A stretch of 64,000 bases of DNA from Clostridia bacterium (GCA_017938645.1 JAGBBE010000205.1:25183-89182); one strand, 5' to 3'; counted from the first letter of the stretch, positions 54,927 to 63,664 are shown. Made by a program: numbers and translations. Notes: a model not told the origin generated them from the sequence alone.

Positions 54927-56684
54927 TTATTCGCCGATGAGGATCACGCCTTCGCCGGATTCGAGCTGGAGGGATACTTCGCCGTGCTCCACGGTGAGGT
55001 GGCGGCCGGTGTAGAGATCCAGCACGGTAGTGAGCGAGGCCATGGGAGAGGGCAGCTTCAGGCGCGCGGTTACGGGATCAAGCGCAGTGTTCAGGGCGCA
55101 GAGTACCTGCTGGGAGGCTGTTTCGCGCAGATAGGCATACAGACCGTTCTTGCGGACATCCCAGGTGCGGAAGGAACCGATTCGAAGCGCTTCGACATTC
55201 TCGCGGATGTGGGCAAGCTTCTGATAGTGCTTGTGGGTGGGATTGCCTTCGATGTTGTCCCAGCGCATGGGATAGCGGCAGTACGGATCGTCGCCGCCCT
55301 CCATGCCCAGCTCGTCGCCGTAGTAGATAATTGGCACGCCAAGGAAGGTAAACTGGAAGAAGCTTGCGCCGTGCAGCATGCGCAGGTTTCCGCCGGCACG
55401 GGTGCGCATGCGCTGCGTGTCGTGGCTGCCCAGGAAGGTCCACAGCACTTCCTCGTTGCGCTGCGGATACATCATGGCCGCGTGGTTGATGGCCCAGTCA
55501 AACTGCTCGGTGGTTACGCTGTGATGCGCAAACCTCGCCCAGATGGCACGGGAGAGCACATAATGCATGGTAGAATCGAACATGTCGCCTGCAGAAAGCC
55601 ATTCGGTGCTGTCGTCCCAGCATTCGGCGATCATCAGGCTCTGCGGATTGACCTTGCGCATCATATTCTTGTACTTGCGCCAGAAATCCGGCCACACTTC
55701 CGGGCTTACGTCCAGACGCCAGCCGTCGATGTGGAAGTTCTCCAGCCAGTAACGGCCGACGTTGACAAAATAGTCCGCACAGGCTTCGTTGCGCATGTTG
55801 AGCTTGGGCATGTAGCGCGCATCGGAGAAGGTGTGATAGCCGTGCGGCTGGTTCTTGTCAAAGAAGAACCAGTCGTAATACTCGCTCTTTTCACCCTTTT
55901 CCATCGCATCCTTGAAGGGTGCAAATCCCAGACCGCAGTGATTGAACACACCGTCCAGCACCAGATACATGCCGTAGCGGTGCAGTTCGTCGCACAGTTC
56001 CAGCAGATCAGCTTCGGTGCCCATGAGCGGGTCGATCTTGTAGTAGTCAAAGGTATTGTAGCGGTGCGAGGTATCACTGACAAACAGGGGCGTGGTATAG
56101 ACGACCTTCACGCCCAGCTCATGCAGGTAGGGTACGGCCTTGATCATGCCGCGCAGATTGCCGCCGTAGCGGAACTCATTCTGCACGCGGTGGCTCGTCC
56201 AAGGCTCCACCGGCTCGGTGTCGGTGGGCGTAGGCTCGCGGCGGAAGCGGTCAGGAAAAATCTGATAGCCAACGCAGCCGCGCGCCCACTCCGGCATGGG
56301 ATCGGCCGGATAGGCATAGGCAAAGGCAAAGGCTTCGCTGATGTCCTCCACAGCGTCCTTGCCGGCGCGCAGACCAGCGCCGTCGAGCTTGAAGGTCAGC
56401 TCATCGCTTTCCAACACAAACAGATACTTGAAGCGTACATCCTTGGGCTTGAAAATGCACTCATAGACGTCGTGGAACTGATCGCGGAAGGCCACAGTCA
56501 TGTCGTAGCTGTCTGCGCCTCTGAAGTAGTGCGGATAGGAATAGGTCGAAACCGCGCGGAGCTGCACGCGGGTAAAATCACCCTTGGCGGTCTTGAGACG
56601 GATGCATACGCGGCCATCGGGCAGGGCGTGGCGGTACTCCAGCCAGGGCATGTGATGAATGGCGGCAAACTGAATGGTGCGCAC
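54927..56684 (-). CDS. GH13 alpha-amylase family enzyme (neopullulanase/cyclomaltodextrinase-like)
   Basis: 585 residues. An N-terminal beta-sandwich (~1-125, CBM34-like) precedes the catalytic barrel: GYQIFPDRF, VYTTPLFVSDTSHRYNTFDY, DGVFNH (region I), GWRLDVSPE (nucleophile Asp), MIAECWDD (acid/base Glu), FLGSHDTQR (region IV). It cleaves alpha-1,4-glucans or maltodextrins in the cytoplasm. The GTG at 56684 is 8 nt after AAGGAG and overlaps the lacI stop region, so it is coupled to the regulator gene. Confidence 0.93.
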   Translation of the reverse strand: MRTIQFAAIHHMPWLEYRHALPDGRVCIRLKTAKGDFTRVQLRAVSTYSYPHYFRGADSYDMTVAFRDQFHDVYECIFKPKDVRFKYLFVLESDELTFKLDGAGLRAGKDAVEDISEAFAFAYAYPADPMPEWARGCVGYQIFPDRFRREPTPTDTEPVEPWTSHRVQNEFRYGGNLRGMIKAVPYLHELGVKVVYTTPLFVSDTSHRYNTFDYYKIDPLMGTEADLLELCDELHRYGMYLVLDGVFNHCGLGFAPFKDAMEKGEKSEYYDWFFFDKNQPHGYHTFSDARYMPKLNMRNEACADYFVNVGRYWLENFHIDGWRLDVSPEVWPDFWRKYKNMMRKVNPQSLMIAECWDDSTEWLSAGDMFDSTMHYVLSRAIWARFAHHSVTTEQFDWAINHAAMMYPQRNEEVLWTFLGSHDTQRMRTRAGGNLRMLHGASFFQFTFLGVPIIYYGDELGMEGGDDPYCRYPMRWDNIEGNPTHKHYQKLAHIRENVEALRIGSFRTWDVRKNGLYAYLRETASQQVLCALNTALDPVTARLKLPSPMASLTTVLDLYTGRHLTVEHGEVSLQLESGEGVILIGE

Positions 56685-56686
56685 GG

Positions 56687-57706
56687 TCAAATCTCCTTTT
56701 TGCTGAGATCGGCAACGCTCTGCCGTTCTTTGAGAATGAAGGGAACTTCAATAGAGGTGGGCTCGGTGACATTGCCCGCGATCACGTCGAGCATGAGGGT
56801 CATGGCGCTCACACCCAGCTGATAGGGATTGACGTCAAAGGAGGTCAGCGCAGGCGTGTGATAACGTCCGGCTTCGGTGTTGTTGAAGCTGATCAGGCTC
56901 ACGTCCTCCGGCACGCGCAGATGCAGCTCAGTAAGCAGCGACGTCAGGCTGATGGCCTGCATATCGTCCATGCATACCACAGCAGTGGGACGGTGCTGCG
57001 AGCGGAAGATCTGCTTGAGACGCTCGTTGTCGGTGTTATTCTGATTAAAACGGCTCGAAACAATCCATTCAGTGCGGATGGGCAGACCGGCTTCGCTCAG
57101 CGCTTCCTTGTAGCCCTTGCAGCGGTCGACAGTTACGACGAACTGCTTGTCGTAGCCCAGAAACAGGATCCGCGTGTGTCCGCGCTCGGTGAGGTAATGC
57201 ACGGCTTCGCGGCCAACCTTCACGTTGTCATTGTCGACAAAGTACGGCGTTTCACTTCGGATGGGACGGCCGACGACAACCGTGGGAATGTGCAGTGCTT
57301 CGGCAGGCTCATCCTCAGCAGCCAGAAGCACCAGACCGCTGATGTAGCCGCTGTCGGCCAGATTGCGTCCCGCCTCGGCGGACGTAACGGCCTGACTGCC
57401 CGTAGCCAGCAGCAGATGGTAGCGCTCCTCGCTGGCGGCATGACCCAGTCCCTGCAGCACAGCAGGATAGAACGGATGTCCGAGGCTCTGTCCTGCGTCG
57501 CCGGGAAACACGATGCCCACAATGCGCGACTTGCGGTCAACGAGGCTGCGCGCCATCTGATTAGGATGGAAGTTCAGCTCCTTGGCCACCTGACGCACGC
57601 GCTGACGCACCTCCTGGCTGATGCGGTTGTTATCATGCAGCGCACGGCTGACCGTGGACGGCGACACGCCGGCAGCCTTTGCGACGTCCTTGATGGTTAC
57701 TTTCAT
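56687..57706 (-). CDS. LacI-family transcriptional regulator (MalR-like)
   Basis: 339 residues. The N-terminal helix-turn-helix TIKDVAKAAGVSPSTVSRAL, hinge MARSLVDRKSRIVGIVFPGD, and a sugar-binding core. It probably represses the linked GH13 operon until maltodextrin or a related sugar binds. The operator CAAACGTTTG lies just downstream of its own promoter, implying autoregulation. AAGGAG lies 6 nt before the ATG. Confidence 0.94.
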   Translation of the reverse strand: MKVTIKDVAKAAGVSPSTVSRALHDNNRISQEVRQRVRQVAKELNFHPNQMARSLVDRKSRIVGIVFPGDAGQSLGHPFYPAVLQGLGHAASEERYHLLLATGSQAVTSAEAGRNLADSGYISGLVLLAAEDEPAEALHIPTVVVGRPIRSETPYFVDNDNVKVGREAVHYLTERGHTRILFLGYDKQFVVTVDRCKGYKEALSEAGLPIRTEWIVSSRFNQNNTDNERLKQIFRSQHRPTAVVCMDDMQAISLTSLLTELHLRVPEDVSLISFNNTEAGRYHTPALTSFDVNPYQLGVSAMTLMLDVIAGNVTEPTSIEVPFILKERQSVADLSKKEI

Positions 57707-57755
57707 GAAAAGCTCCTTGACATATCAAAAAATATCCGATTGGAATGTGAACGTG

Positions 57756-57765
57756 CAAACGTTTG
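57756..57765. promoter_or_regulatory. LacI-family operator
   Basis: CAAACGTTTG is a perfect palindrome, flanked as TG-CAAACGTTTG-TA; this is the MalR/CcpA-type core. It lies just after the lacI transcription start. Confidence 0.75.
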
Positions 57766-57778
57766 TATATCATGAATC

Positions 57779-57807
57779 AGAATATCACAAGGCCGAAAAG
57801 TTGTCAA
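57779..57807 (-). promoter_or_regulatory. Promoter of the lacI-GH13 operon
   Basis: Minus strand: consensus -35 TTGACA (57802-57807), 17 bp, -10 TATTCT (57779-57784) with TGA just upstream. Confidence 0.8.
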
Positions 57808-57826
57808 GGAGGCCTTTGTTCAAGTA

Positions 57827-57855
57827 TTGTACATTGAGGAATGGACTGGTATACT
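57827..57855 (+). promoter_or_regulatory. Promoter of the mannonate-dehydratase-like gene
   Basis: -35 TTGTAC (57827-57832), 17 bp, -10 TATACT (57850-57855), divergent from lacI. Confidence 0.7.
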
Positions 57856-57888
57856 TGGAGTAACGATATGCCCAGGGAGGCACATAGT

Positions 57889-59088
57889 ATGAGCGTTCGA
57901 ATCAGCGGTCTTTCCGTTTTTCTTACTGCGCCGGATCAGCAGAACCTCGTCATCCTTCGTATGGACACCACTCAGCCCGGCCTGTACGGTCTGGGCTGCG
58001 GCAGCTTTGCCTACCGCGCAAAGGCGGTCAAACAGATTCTGGAGGATGAGCTTGCTCCGCTGCTCATCGGGCGCGAGGTATCCCGCATTGAGGATGTGTG
58101 GCAGCTTTTGAACGTGAACGCCTACTGGCGCAACGGCCCGGTCCTCAACAGCGCGATTGCGGCGGTGGACACAGCGCTGTGGGATATCAAGGGCAAAATG
58201 GCCGGAATGCCACTGTATGATCTCCTGGGCGGAAAATGCCGCGAGCGCGTGGATCTGTACTGCCACTGCAACGCCGCCAATGACGAGGCCATTCTTGAAA
58301 AGGCGCACAAGGCGTTGGAAGAGGGCTTTCAAGTGCTGCGCGTGGCATACAGCGACTTCGACGGCCCCAGCCGCGACGAAAGCTATCTGTGTCTGCGCAA
58401 CGAATGCAAGCATTATGATCCCAGGCGGCACATGCGCTCCATCGTAAAGCTTCTGGAAAAGCTTCGGGTTCATTTCGGCGAAGAAACCGGACTGATCACC
58501 GATACGCACGAGCGTCTGCCTGCCTCGGATGCGGTGAGCCTTGCCAAAGAACTGGAGCATCTGCATCTGTTTTTTATGGAGGATCCGCTCTCACCCGAGA
58601 ATCTGCCGTGGCTTGGGCGCATTCGGGAATGCTGCACCACGCCTCTTGCCATCGGCGAGGTCTTTTCCCATCCTTTTGAGTGGCGCGAAGCCATCGAAAA
58701 CCGCTGGATTGATTTCATCCGCTGTCATCTGAGCGCCATCGGCGGCCTGACGCCTGCGCGCAAGATCAGCGTTCTGTGCGAAATGTACGGCGTACGCACC
58801 GCGTGGCATGCCCCGCTGGACACCAGCCCCATCTCCATCGCCGTTCAGATCCATCTGGATTACGCCTCGCCTGCATTCGGCATTCAGGAATACTGCGGCC
58901 TGTCCGAAAGGAGCGCAGAAGTATTCCCCGGTCTGCCCGTCTGCCGCGACGGCGCGCTGTGGCTTACGGACAAGCCCGGCCACGGCGTGGAATTCTGCGA
59001 AAAAGCGGCCCAGAAATATCCGCCTAAAGAAGGCCCGACCCGCTGGACGGAAATGCGCCTGCCCGACGGCGGACTTCACACCCCGTAA
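57889..59088 (+). CDS. Enolase-superfamily sugar-acid dehydratase (mannonate dehydratase ManD-like)
   Basis: 399 residues. The capping domain holds NAYWRNGPVLNSAIAAVDTA LWDIKGKMAGMPLYDLLGG in two blocks; the barrel has TDTHERL, FMEDPLSPEN, AIGEVFSHPFEW and the C-terminal WHAPLDTSPI and FGIQEYCG. These match the ManD/RspA group, whose members dehydrate D-mannonate or D-gluconate, some very weakly, so activity is not certain. ATG 57889 is 8 nt after GGGAGG. It is a single gene, divergent from lacI and possibly sharing its operator. Confidence 0.87.
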   Translation: MSVRISGLSVFLTAPDQQNLVILRMDTTQPGLYGLGCGSFAYRAKAVKQILEDELAPLLIGREVSRIEDVWQLLNVNAYWRNGPVLNSAIAAVDTALWDIKGKMAGMPLYDLLGGKCRERVDLYCHCNAANDEAILEKAHKALEEGFQVLRVAYSDFDGPSRDESYLCLRNECKHYDPRRHMRSIVKLLEKLRVHFGEETGLITDTHERLPASDAVSLAKELEHLHLFFMEDPLSPENLPWLGRIRECCTTPLAIGEVFSHPFEWREAIENRWIDFIRCHLSAIGGLTPARKISVLCEMYGVRTAWHAPLDTSPISIAVQIHLDYASPAFGIQEYCGLSERSAEVFPGLPVCRDGALWLTDKPGHGVEFCEKAAQKYPPKEGPTRWTEMRLPDGGLHTP

Positions 59089-59094
59089 AGCGTC

Positions 59095-59131
59095 AAAAAG
59101 CGTGGATTTTTCAGCAAAATCCACGCTTTTT
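59095..59131 (+). terminator. Rho-independent terminator
   Basis: A 16-bp perfect stem AAAAAGCGTGGATTTT/AAAATCCACGCTTTTT with 5-nt loop. Confidence 0.9.
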
Positions 59132-59205
59132 CGCTTGCGTCAGCCTGCAAAATGGAGTAAGATATACCCTGTTTCGTCCCAAAACATTTTCAGGAGGCGC
59201 GCGCG

Positions 59206-59751
59206 ATGCACGCAAAAGATCTCATCAATCCGCATATTGGCATGCGCAACATCAAAACCGCTCTGACCGCCGCCCTGTGCGCGGTGATTTACTACTTCAT
59301 TGGCCGCAGTCCGGCGTTCGCCTGTATCGGCGTAATCTTCGGCATGGGCACCGATCTGGAAAACGGCTACAAAAACGGCGGCGGCAACCGCGTGTACGGC
59401 ACCATCATCGGCGGTCTGCTCGGTATTGTGCTGTTCAGGCTGTATCTGGTGTTCATTCCCGATGGACACCACACCCTGCTTCTGGCGCTGTTCACATTTG
59501 TGGGCACGGTGATCCTGATCTGGCTGTGCACCCGTTTCTGGACGGGCGGCGTGCAGCCCGGCGGCGTGGTGCTGTGCATCATCCTGTTCAACACCCCCGT
59601 GGACACCTACGTTGCCTACGCCATCAACCGCATCATCGACACCACCGCTGGCGTGCTGCTGGCGCTGCTGGTCTGCTGGCTTTTCCCGATGGGCTGGAGA
59701 GAAATCTGGCCCAAACGAATCGAGCGCTGGAAAGCTGCGCTGAACAAGTAA
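59206..59751 (+). CDS. FUSC/aromatic-acid-exporter-like membrane protein
   Basis: A 181-residue membrane protein with about five helices. The family pattern is IGMRNIKTALTAALCAVIYY, ACIGVIFGMG, GNRVYGTIIGGLLGIVL and a C-terminal AYAINRIIDTTAGVLLALLV. It resembles the N-terminal half of ArAE/FUSC transporters, and such short forms are common in Firmicutes. The substrate is unknown. AGGAGG lies 8 nt before the ATG. Confidence 0.82.
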   Translation: MHAKDLINPHIGMRNIKTALTAALCAVIYYFIGRSPAFACIGVIFGMGTDLENGYKNGGGNRVYGTIIGGLLGIVLFRLYLVFIPDGHHTLLLALFTFVGTVILIWLCTRFWTGGVQPGGVVLCIILFNTPVDTYVAYAINRIIDTTAGVLLALLVCWLFPMGWREIWPKRIERWKAALNK

Positions 59752-59757
59752 ACAGAC

Positions 59758-59787
59758 GACCGCCCGCTGGATCTCCGGCGGGCGGTC
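59758..59787. terminator. Terminator between converging genes
   Basis: 10-bp stem GACCGCCCGC/GCGGGCGGTC (59758-59767, 59778-59787) with short T-rich flanks. Confidence 0.8.
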
Positions 59788-59793
59788 TTATCG

Positions 59794-61194
59794 TTAAGCT
59801 TCTTTCTGTTCGCGGGTGATGTTCCTCAGCCATCCGCGCTTATGGTAATGCCAGAAGTTGACCGGCATCTTCACAAACTCGTCCAGACAGAGGATGAAGT
59901 ACACCCACATCTCCGGCAGCTTCAGCACGAAGGCGCAGATCAGGCCGATGGGCACTGCATAGCCCCACATAGCCACCGTGTCGCAGATGAGGCCGTACTT
60001 CACATCGCCGCCGGCGCGGAAGATGCCGCAGATGAGCATGGTATTGAGCGACATGCCCAGAATATAATAGGAATTGATGAACAGCATGATGTTGAGTTCC
60101 GAGCGGACCACATCGGTGACGGTTACATACAGATGCATGAAGTCCATCACCAGCGGACGCGCCAGCAGAATGGCCGCTCCGCCGGCCAGCGCCGTCCACA
60201 CAGCCAGCGCCACAAAGCGCTTTGCATAGACCTCCGCCTCACGCAGCTTGCCTTCGCCCATCACATTACCCAGCAGAATCGCAGCCGCAGAGGCCGTGCC
60301 GAAGCACAGCGCGCTTCCGAGATTTCGCACCACGGATGCCACGGAATTGGCTGCGACAATGTCGCTGCTCAGATGTCCCAGAATCGCAGAGTACACGCTG
60401 AAGGCCAGACCCCAGATGATGTCGTTGGCCGCAGCCGGAATGGCGAAGCGCATGAAGTCTCGCATCAGTGTGCCGCCGCGGGAAAGCATATCCCTGATGC
60501 GAAGGCGGATTTCACGGCAGCGGGAGCCATCGAACACGCAAAAGAGGGCTTCGGCGGCACGGGTGATGCTGGTGGCCAGTCCAACGCCAATGATGCCCAG
60601 CTTCGGAAACGGGCCGAAGCCAAAGATGAAGCAGGCGTTGAGCACCACATTCATCACGACTGCGCTGCAGTGGATAACCGCGCTCATCTTCACCCTGCCC
60701 ACGCTGCGCATAACGCTGAGATACACGGTTGCAAAACCGCCCAGCAGGTACGACAGACTGACCGCGCGCAGGTAATCGACACCTTCAGCAATCAGCACCG
60801 GATCGTTGGTAAACAGACCCATCAGATGCTGCGGAACCATCAGCGCCGCAATGGTAAACAGCGCGCTGATCATCAGCACCGTGCGCAGCGACAGACCAAG
60901 CACCCTCTCAACCGTACGCTGATCGCCCTTGCCCCAGTACTGTGCAGCCAGCACCGCCGCGCCCGAGGAGAGGCCATACGTCAGCTGAAACAGCACAAAT
61001 GCAATCTGTCCGGCCAGCGACGACGCAGCCAGCGCGCTCTGGCTGACAAACGACAGCATGATGACGTCAGCCGAGCTGACCGCCGCATCCAGCAGATTCT
61101 GCAGCGCAATCGGCAGCGTAATCCGAAGGGTTCTTTTATAAAAAGCCCGCTTTTCCTCGCGCGAGCCAAGCACGGGCGATGTGGAAGCCGTCAT
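59794..61194 (-). CDS. MATE family efflux transporter
   Basis: 466 residues and about twelve helices in two MatE halves: ITLPIALQNLLDAAVSSADV and LAAQYWGKGDQRTVERVLGL in the first, AIPAAANDIIWGLAFSVYSA and VMGEGKLREAEVYAKRFVAL in the second. It exports drugs or metabolites using Na+ or H+. Length is typical. GGAGG lies 8 nt before the ATG. Confidence 0.94.
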   Translation of the reverse strand: MTASTSPVLGSREEKRAFYKRTLRITLPIALQNLLDAAVSSADVIMLSFVSQSALAASSLAGQIAFVLFQLTYGLSSGAAVLAAQYWGKGDQRTVERVLGLSLRTVLMISALFTIAALMVPQHLMGLFTNDPVLIAEGVDYLRAVSLSYLLGGFATVYLSVMRSVGRVKMSAVIHCSAVVMNVVLNACFIFGFGPFPKLGIIGVGLATSITRAAEALFCVFDGSRCREIRLRIRDMLSRGGTLMRDFMRFAIPAAANDIIWGLAFSVYSAILGHLSSDIVAANSVASVVRNLGSALCFGTASAAAILLGNVMGEGKLREAEVYAKRFVALAVWTALAGGAAILLARPLVMDFMHLYVTVTDVVRSELNIMLFINSYYILGMSLNTMLICGIFRAGGDVKYGLICDTVAMWGYAVPIGLICAFVLKLPEMWVYFILCLDEFVKMPVNFWHYHKRGWLRNITREQKEA

Positions 61195-61336
61195 GATTTC
61201 ATCCTCCCTGTGTACCGCTTGAACAGCACAACGTTTCCAGTATAATGCATTTCATGTGCGGTTTCAATGAAGAAATGCGTTTTTTTCTTGCCATTTTCTC
61301 TGCGGCGTGATATACTGATTTATGGTCATTCCACAT

Positions 61337-61425
61337 GGAGCGGTATCGAAGCGGTCATAACGGGGCTGACTCGAAATCAGTTTGTCGGAAACGACACGTG
61401 GGTTCGAATCCCACCCGCTCCGCCA
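61337..61425 (+). tRNA. tRNA-Ser (anticodon CGA)
   Basis: Acceptor GGAGCGG/CCGCTCC with discriminator G and encoded CCA. The anticodon stem-loop CTGA-CTCGAAA-TCAG gives CGA (UCG). A long variable arm and TPsiC loop GTTCGAATC are present. Length 89 nt with CCA. The DNA changes character just past its 3' end. Confidence 0.97.
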
Positions 61426-61428
61426 CCT

Positions 61429-61470
61429 AATCACTCATGTTTTAATACAAAGCATGAGTGATTATTTTTG
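61429..61470 (+). terminator. Terminator after tRNA-Ser
   Basis: 11-bp stem AATCACTCATG/CATGAGTGATT (61429-61439, 61453-61463) then ATTTTTG. Confidence 0.85.
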
Positions 61471-61559
61471 CACTTATAGACTGATAAAGCGTCAAATATA
61501 GGGCTATAGCGACAAAATCACCCTGTTGGACGCAAGAAATCGGATATGCGGCGTCATTT

Positions 61560-61594
61560 GGCTGGATGGGGATTGTCCCTGTCCAGCCTTTTTT
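61560..61594 (+). terminator. Strong terminator with no recognised upstream gene
   Basis: Stem GGCTGGA/TCCAGCC with inner GGGA/TCCC, then TTTTTT. The transcript that it ends is unknown; a small RNA starting beyond tRNA-Ser is possible. Confidence 0.75.
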
Positions 61595-61713
61595 CTTTTG
61601 TTCTGGGGAACTTTTTATGATATTTCGAAGCTAAATAAGCAAAAATGCGCCCGACTTTGGACGATTTAAAGAAAACGTCACGGGTTAAAAGAAACGTCCG
61701 AAGTATTCAACTC

Positions 61714-61742
61714 TTTCGGATTCCATGTTTTCATGATATAAT
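61714..61742 (+). promoter_or_regulatory. Promoter-like site in the gene-poor region
   Basis: -35 TTTCGG, 17 bp ending TGA, -10 TATAAT (61737-61742; extended -10). No clear gene follows. Confidence 0.4.
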
Positions 61743-61940
61743 GCTGATAAGAAACTGAGAGTTATATTCCTCACTCACTCCAAATAACCGCATGCTATAT
61801 TTACCTTCTACCAGAATTCTGGAAGAAGTGTGGTTCAGCCCGAAGCCTAATGAAAACTCATTTTGTTTCTGGTGAGTAATTTCCTTTCTACAAATATATT
61901 TTGGAGACTGCCATTACCACATGAAAATAATATGGCCTCC

Positions 61941-61964
61941 CGATGTGGCCATTTGGCCACATCG
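61941..61964. repeat. Palindrome with TGGCCA core
   Basis: Arms CGATGTGGCCA and TGGCCACATCG, perfect over 11 bp with a TT centre. A related GTGGCC-GATT-GGCCAC palindrome occurs at 63602-63617. Confidence 0.7.
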
Positions 61965-62235
61965 GAGAAAAGGCTTTTCGAAGTATTACAGATCGACCAT
62001 ATAAGAACACCGGCGCGGTGAAGCTATAACGTGGATGAGAAATAGGCAGCCATTCTATATTTGAAAGCGTGGCGAGCTGTTTCAGAATTCCGGCAAGAAT
62101 TTGGGATAGAGTGAAAGCATATTTTCGGCAGGCACTTTACGACACAGAAAGACGGTTTTATATTTATCCTGCGTATTTCAGCAAGCACAGAGAAATGCGT
62201 CGTATGCACAGTAGTTATGCAGTGAAAATGCAGCA

Positions 62236-62564
62236 GGTGTAGTTTGTGTAGGTTATTTCAACTCCAATATGATTTATGTATTTTACCTTTTTCTGCATAC
62301 TGTATTTCTGTATTTTTCATTTTTCCCTCAGAAATATAAAAACCTACACAAACTACACCAAACGCTGAAAACGCCTGTCCTGTAAGGGTTTTCGCCATTA
62401 AGTACCTACACCAAACCTACACCCGAAACTACACCAACTACACCTGAAAACTACATCAATGGAAGAAGAAAAGCCATCTGTGCGAATTTGGTTTTTGTTC
62501 CAGGGAGAAAAAAGGTGTAGGAAGTGTGTAGTTGGTGTAGAAAGAGGTGTAGGAAATGATGTAG
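62236..62564. repeat. Cluster of fourteen GTGTAG/CTACAC boxes in inverted arrays
   Basis: Seven boxes read (G/T)GTGTAG or GATGTAG (62236, 62245, 62514, 62525, 62534, 62546, 62558) and seven read CTACAC(A/C) or CTACATC (62344, 62353, 62406, 62417, 62429, 62438, 62451). The block 62236-62254 is the exact 19-bp reverse complement of 62341-62359. Within groups the spacing is 9-13 bp, about one helical turn. This suits an iteron-type origin or a multi-site operator. Confidence 0.8.
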
Positions 62565-62730
62565 TTTCAGGTGCAGTGGACGGCGAATAAATATGTGTAT
62601 ACGGCGAATACATAAAGATTTGCTGTATTTGTGAACGCGTGGTCACAGAATGATATCTGTTTTGTTGCTGGCTATTCCGGGCAGATGACGGTAGTATAAT
62701 GCTATCCAATACGGAACGGGAGGCAAAGAG

Positions 62731-63063
62731 ATGAAGCAAAAGTACAGCGATCTTCTTGAAGATCTGAAAGAGTACGCTTACGACATCGCCAACTGGCGCG
62801 TAGACCATATCGAAAGCCGGATGGGAAAGGCGCCGGACGATTACCCTGACTTTGCGGCAGCGTCGAAGGCGCTGGACGAAGAGAAGGAGCGCATGATTCA
62901 AAAGCTGGGCGGAGATTTTAGGGACCTGGAACCTCTGACCCGAGCGTTCCTGATGTATCAGAGTATTTTGATCTATGAAGTATATACGCAGGCTGTAATG
63001 GACGGAGGCAGAGTGCTTCACGCTTTTATTACCGGCGAACTGCCAGCTAATCCCGCGTCCTAA
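62731..63063 (+). CDS. Hypothetical protein of the putative integrated element
   Basis: 110 residues, soluble and largely helical (KYSDLLEDLKEYAYDIANWR, KALDEEKERMIQKLGG, YQSILIYEVYTQAV). GGGAGG lies 7 nt before the ATG and a TATAAT lies ~37 nt upstream. No family is recognised. It follows the box cluster, so it could be a DNA-binding or replication-control protein of the element, but nothing in the sequence proves this. Confidence 0.6.
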   Translation: MKQKYSDLLEDLKEYAYDIANWRVDHIESRMGKAPDDYPDFAAASKALDEEKERMIQKLGGDFRDLEPLTRAFLMYQSILIYEVYTQAVMDGGRVLHAFITGELPANPAS

Positions 63064-63127
63064 GCGAAAGGGACTGAATTTCAAAATGCTGGCACTGTAC
63101 GGCGTGGTGCTGCCACTATAAGCAAAA

Positions 63128-63147
63128 GCCGCCCAGAATCGGACGGC
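63128..63147 (-). terminator. Terminator after the broken small-gene copy
   Basis: Stem GCCG(T)CC/GG(G)CGGC followed on the minus strand by TTTTGCT; nearly identical to 63665-63684. Confidence 0.6.
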
Positions 63148-63177
63148 GATTCAAAAGGGTTATGCTATTCATTAGCC

Positions 63178-63375
63178 TCATGCCACCTGAAACCAGATGG
63201 TCAGGTATCCTACAGGTGTCGGGTAGCAAAGCTCAACGGTCGGGTCTGCGAAGAATTTCTTCTTGGCGTCCTCGATGATGTGGTTGTACCGCTCAATGCC
63301 GCGAAGCTGCTTGATTTATTTCATGGTGACGGTCTCGCCTTCCAGCAGGAAGTTTTTTCGGATGGTTCTTCTCAT
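63178..63375 (-). pseudogene. Broken copy of the 65-residue small gene
   Basis: Same 66-codon length and mostly the same sequence as 63697-63894, but codon 19 (TAT, Tyr) has become TAA right after VTMK. Downstream residues stay conserved (NHIIEDAKKKFFADPTVELC). It also lacks the neat ribosome site of the intact copy. It is a relic of a tandem duplication. Confidence 0.8.
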
Positions 63376-63426
63376 GGGCGTAATATCGCGGATAAGGGAT
63401 AAGCAGCTCTTCTATATTCGAGAAAC

Positions 63427-63451
63427 ACCCTCCCGCAAATTTTCGGGAGGG
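63427..63451. terminator. Hairpin between the duplicated copies
   Basis: 9-bp stem ACCCTCCCG/CGGGAGGGT with an AT loop; only weak T-tracts. Confidence 0.5.
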
Positions 63452-63472
63452 TATGACAGGGAGGATAGCGCT

Positions 63473-63526
63473 ATGCAAAATGGATCTATGTCAATATTGG
63501 CACGTGGTGGACATTTTTATGTGTAG
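63473..63526 (+). CDS. Possible 17-residue leader peptide
   Basis: ATG with GGGAGG 8 nt upstream and the frame MQNGSMSILARGGHFYV, then TAG. It starts just past a hairpin. Too short to prove by composition; recorded because the ribosome site is well placed. Confidence 0.2.
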   Translation: MQNGSMSILARGGHFYV

Positions 63527-63597
63527 ATACAGAGAATTACCCTCCGGCCAGTTGGCCCAGGGGTATATCGGAGACAGAAACGGTAAAAGGCACATAA

Positions 63598-63621
63598 CCC
63601 CGTGGCCGATTGGCCACAGGG
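63598..63621. repeat. Second TGGCCA-core palindrome
   Basis: GTGGCC-GATT-GGCCAC inside CCC...GGG flanks; resembles the palindrome at 61941-61964. A half-related CCGGCCAGTTGGCCC lies at 63544-63558. Confidence 0.55.
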
Positions 63622-63664
63622 CTATAAAGATTATTCTGAGTGCCAAAGAATATAATGAAGAAAA

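Larger units (their letters stand above)
61471..62730. other. AT-rich, gene-poor stretch past tRNA-Ser
   Basis: No open frame with a ribosome site and protein-like composition could be supported. It holds a terminator (61560-61594), a promoter-like site (61714-61742), a long palindrome (61941-61964) and the GTGTAG box cluster (62236-62564). It is best read as the end of an integrated element or its non-coding control region. Confidence 0.6.

Noticed and set aside
54768..56822. 684-codon plus-strand frame opposite the GH13 gene
   Set aside because: All GH13 catalytic motifs are on the minus strand.
62281..62460. CRISPR array from repeated CTACACC
   Set aside because: Repeats are only 7 bp with 2-6 bp between them and occur in both directions; there are no spacers or cas genes.
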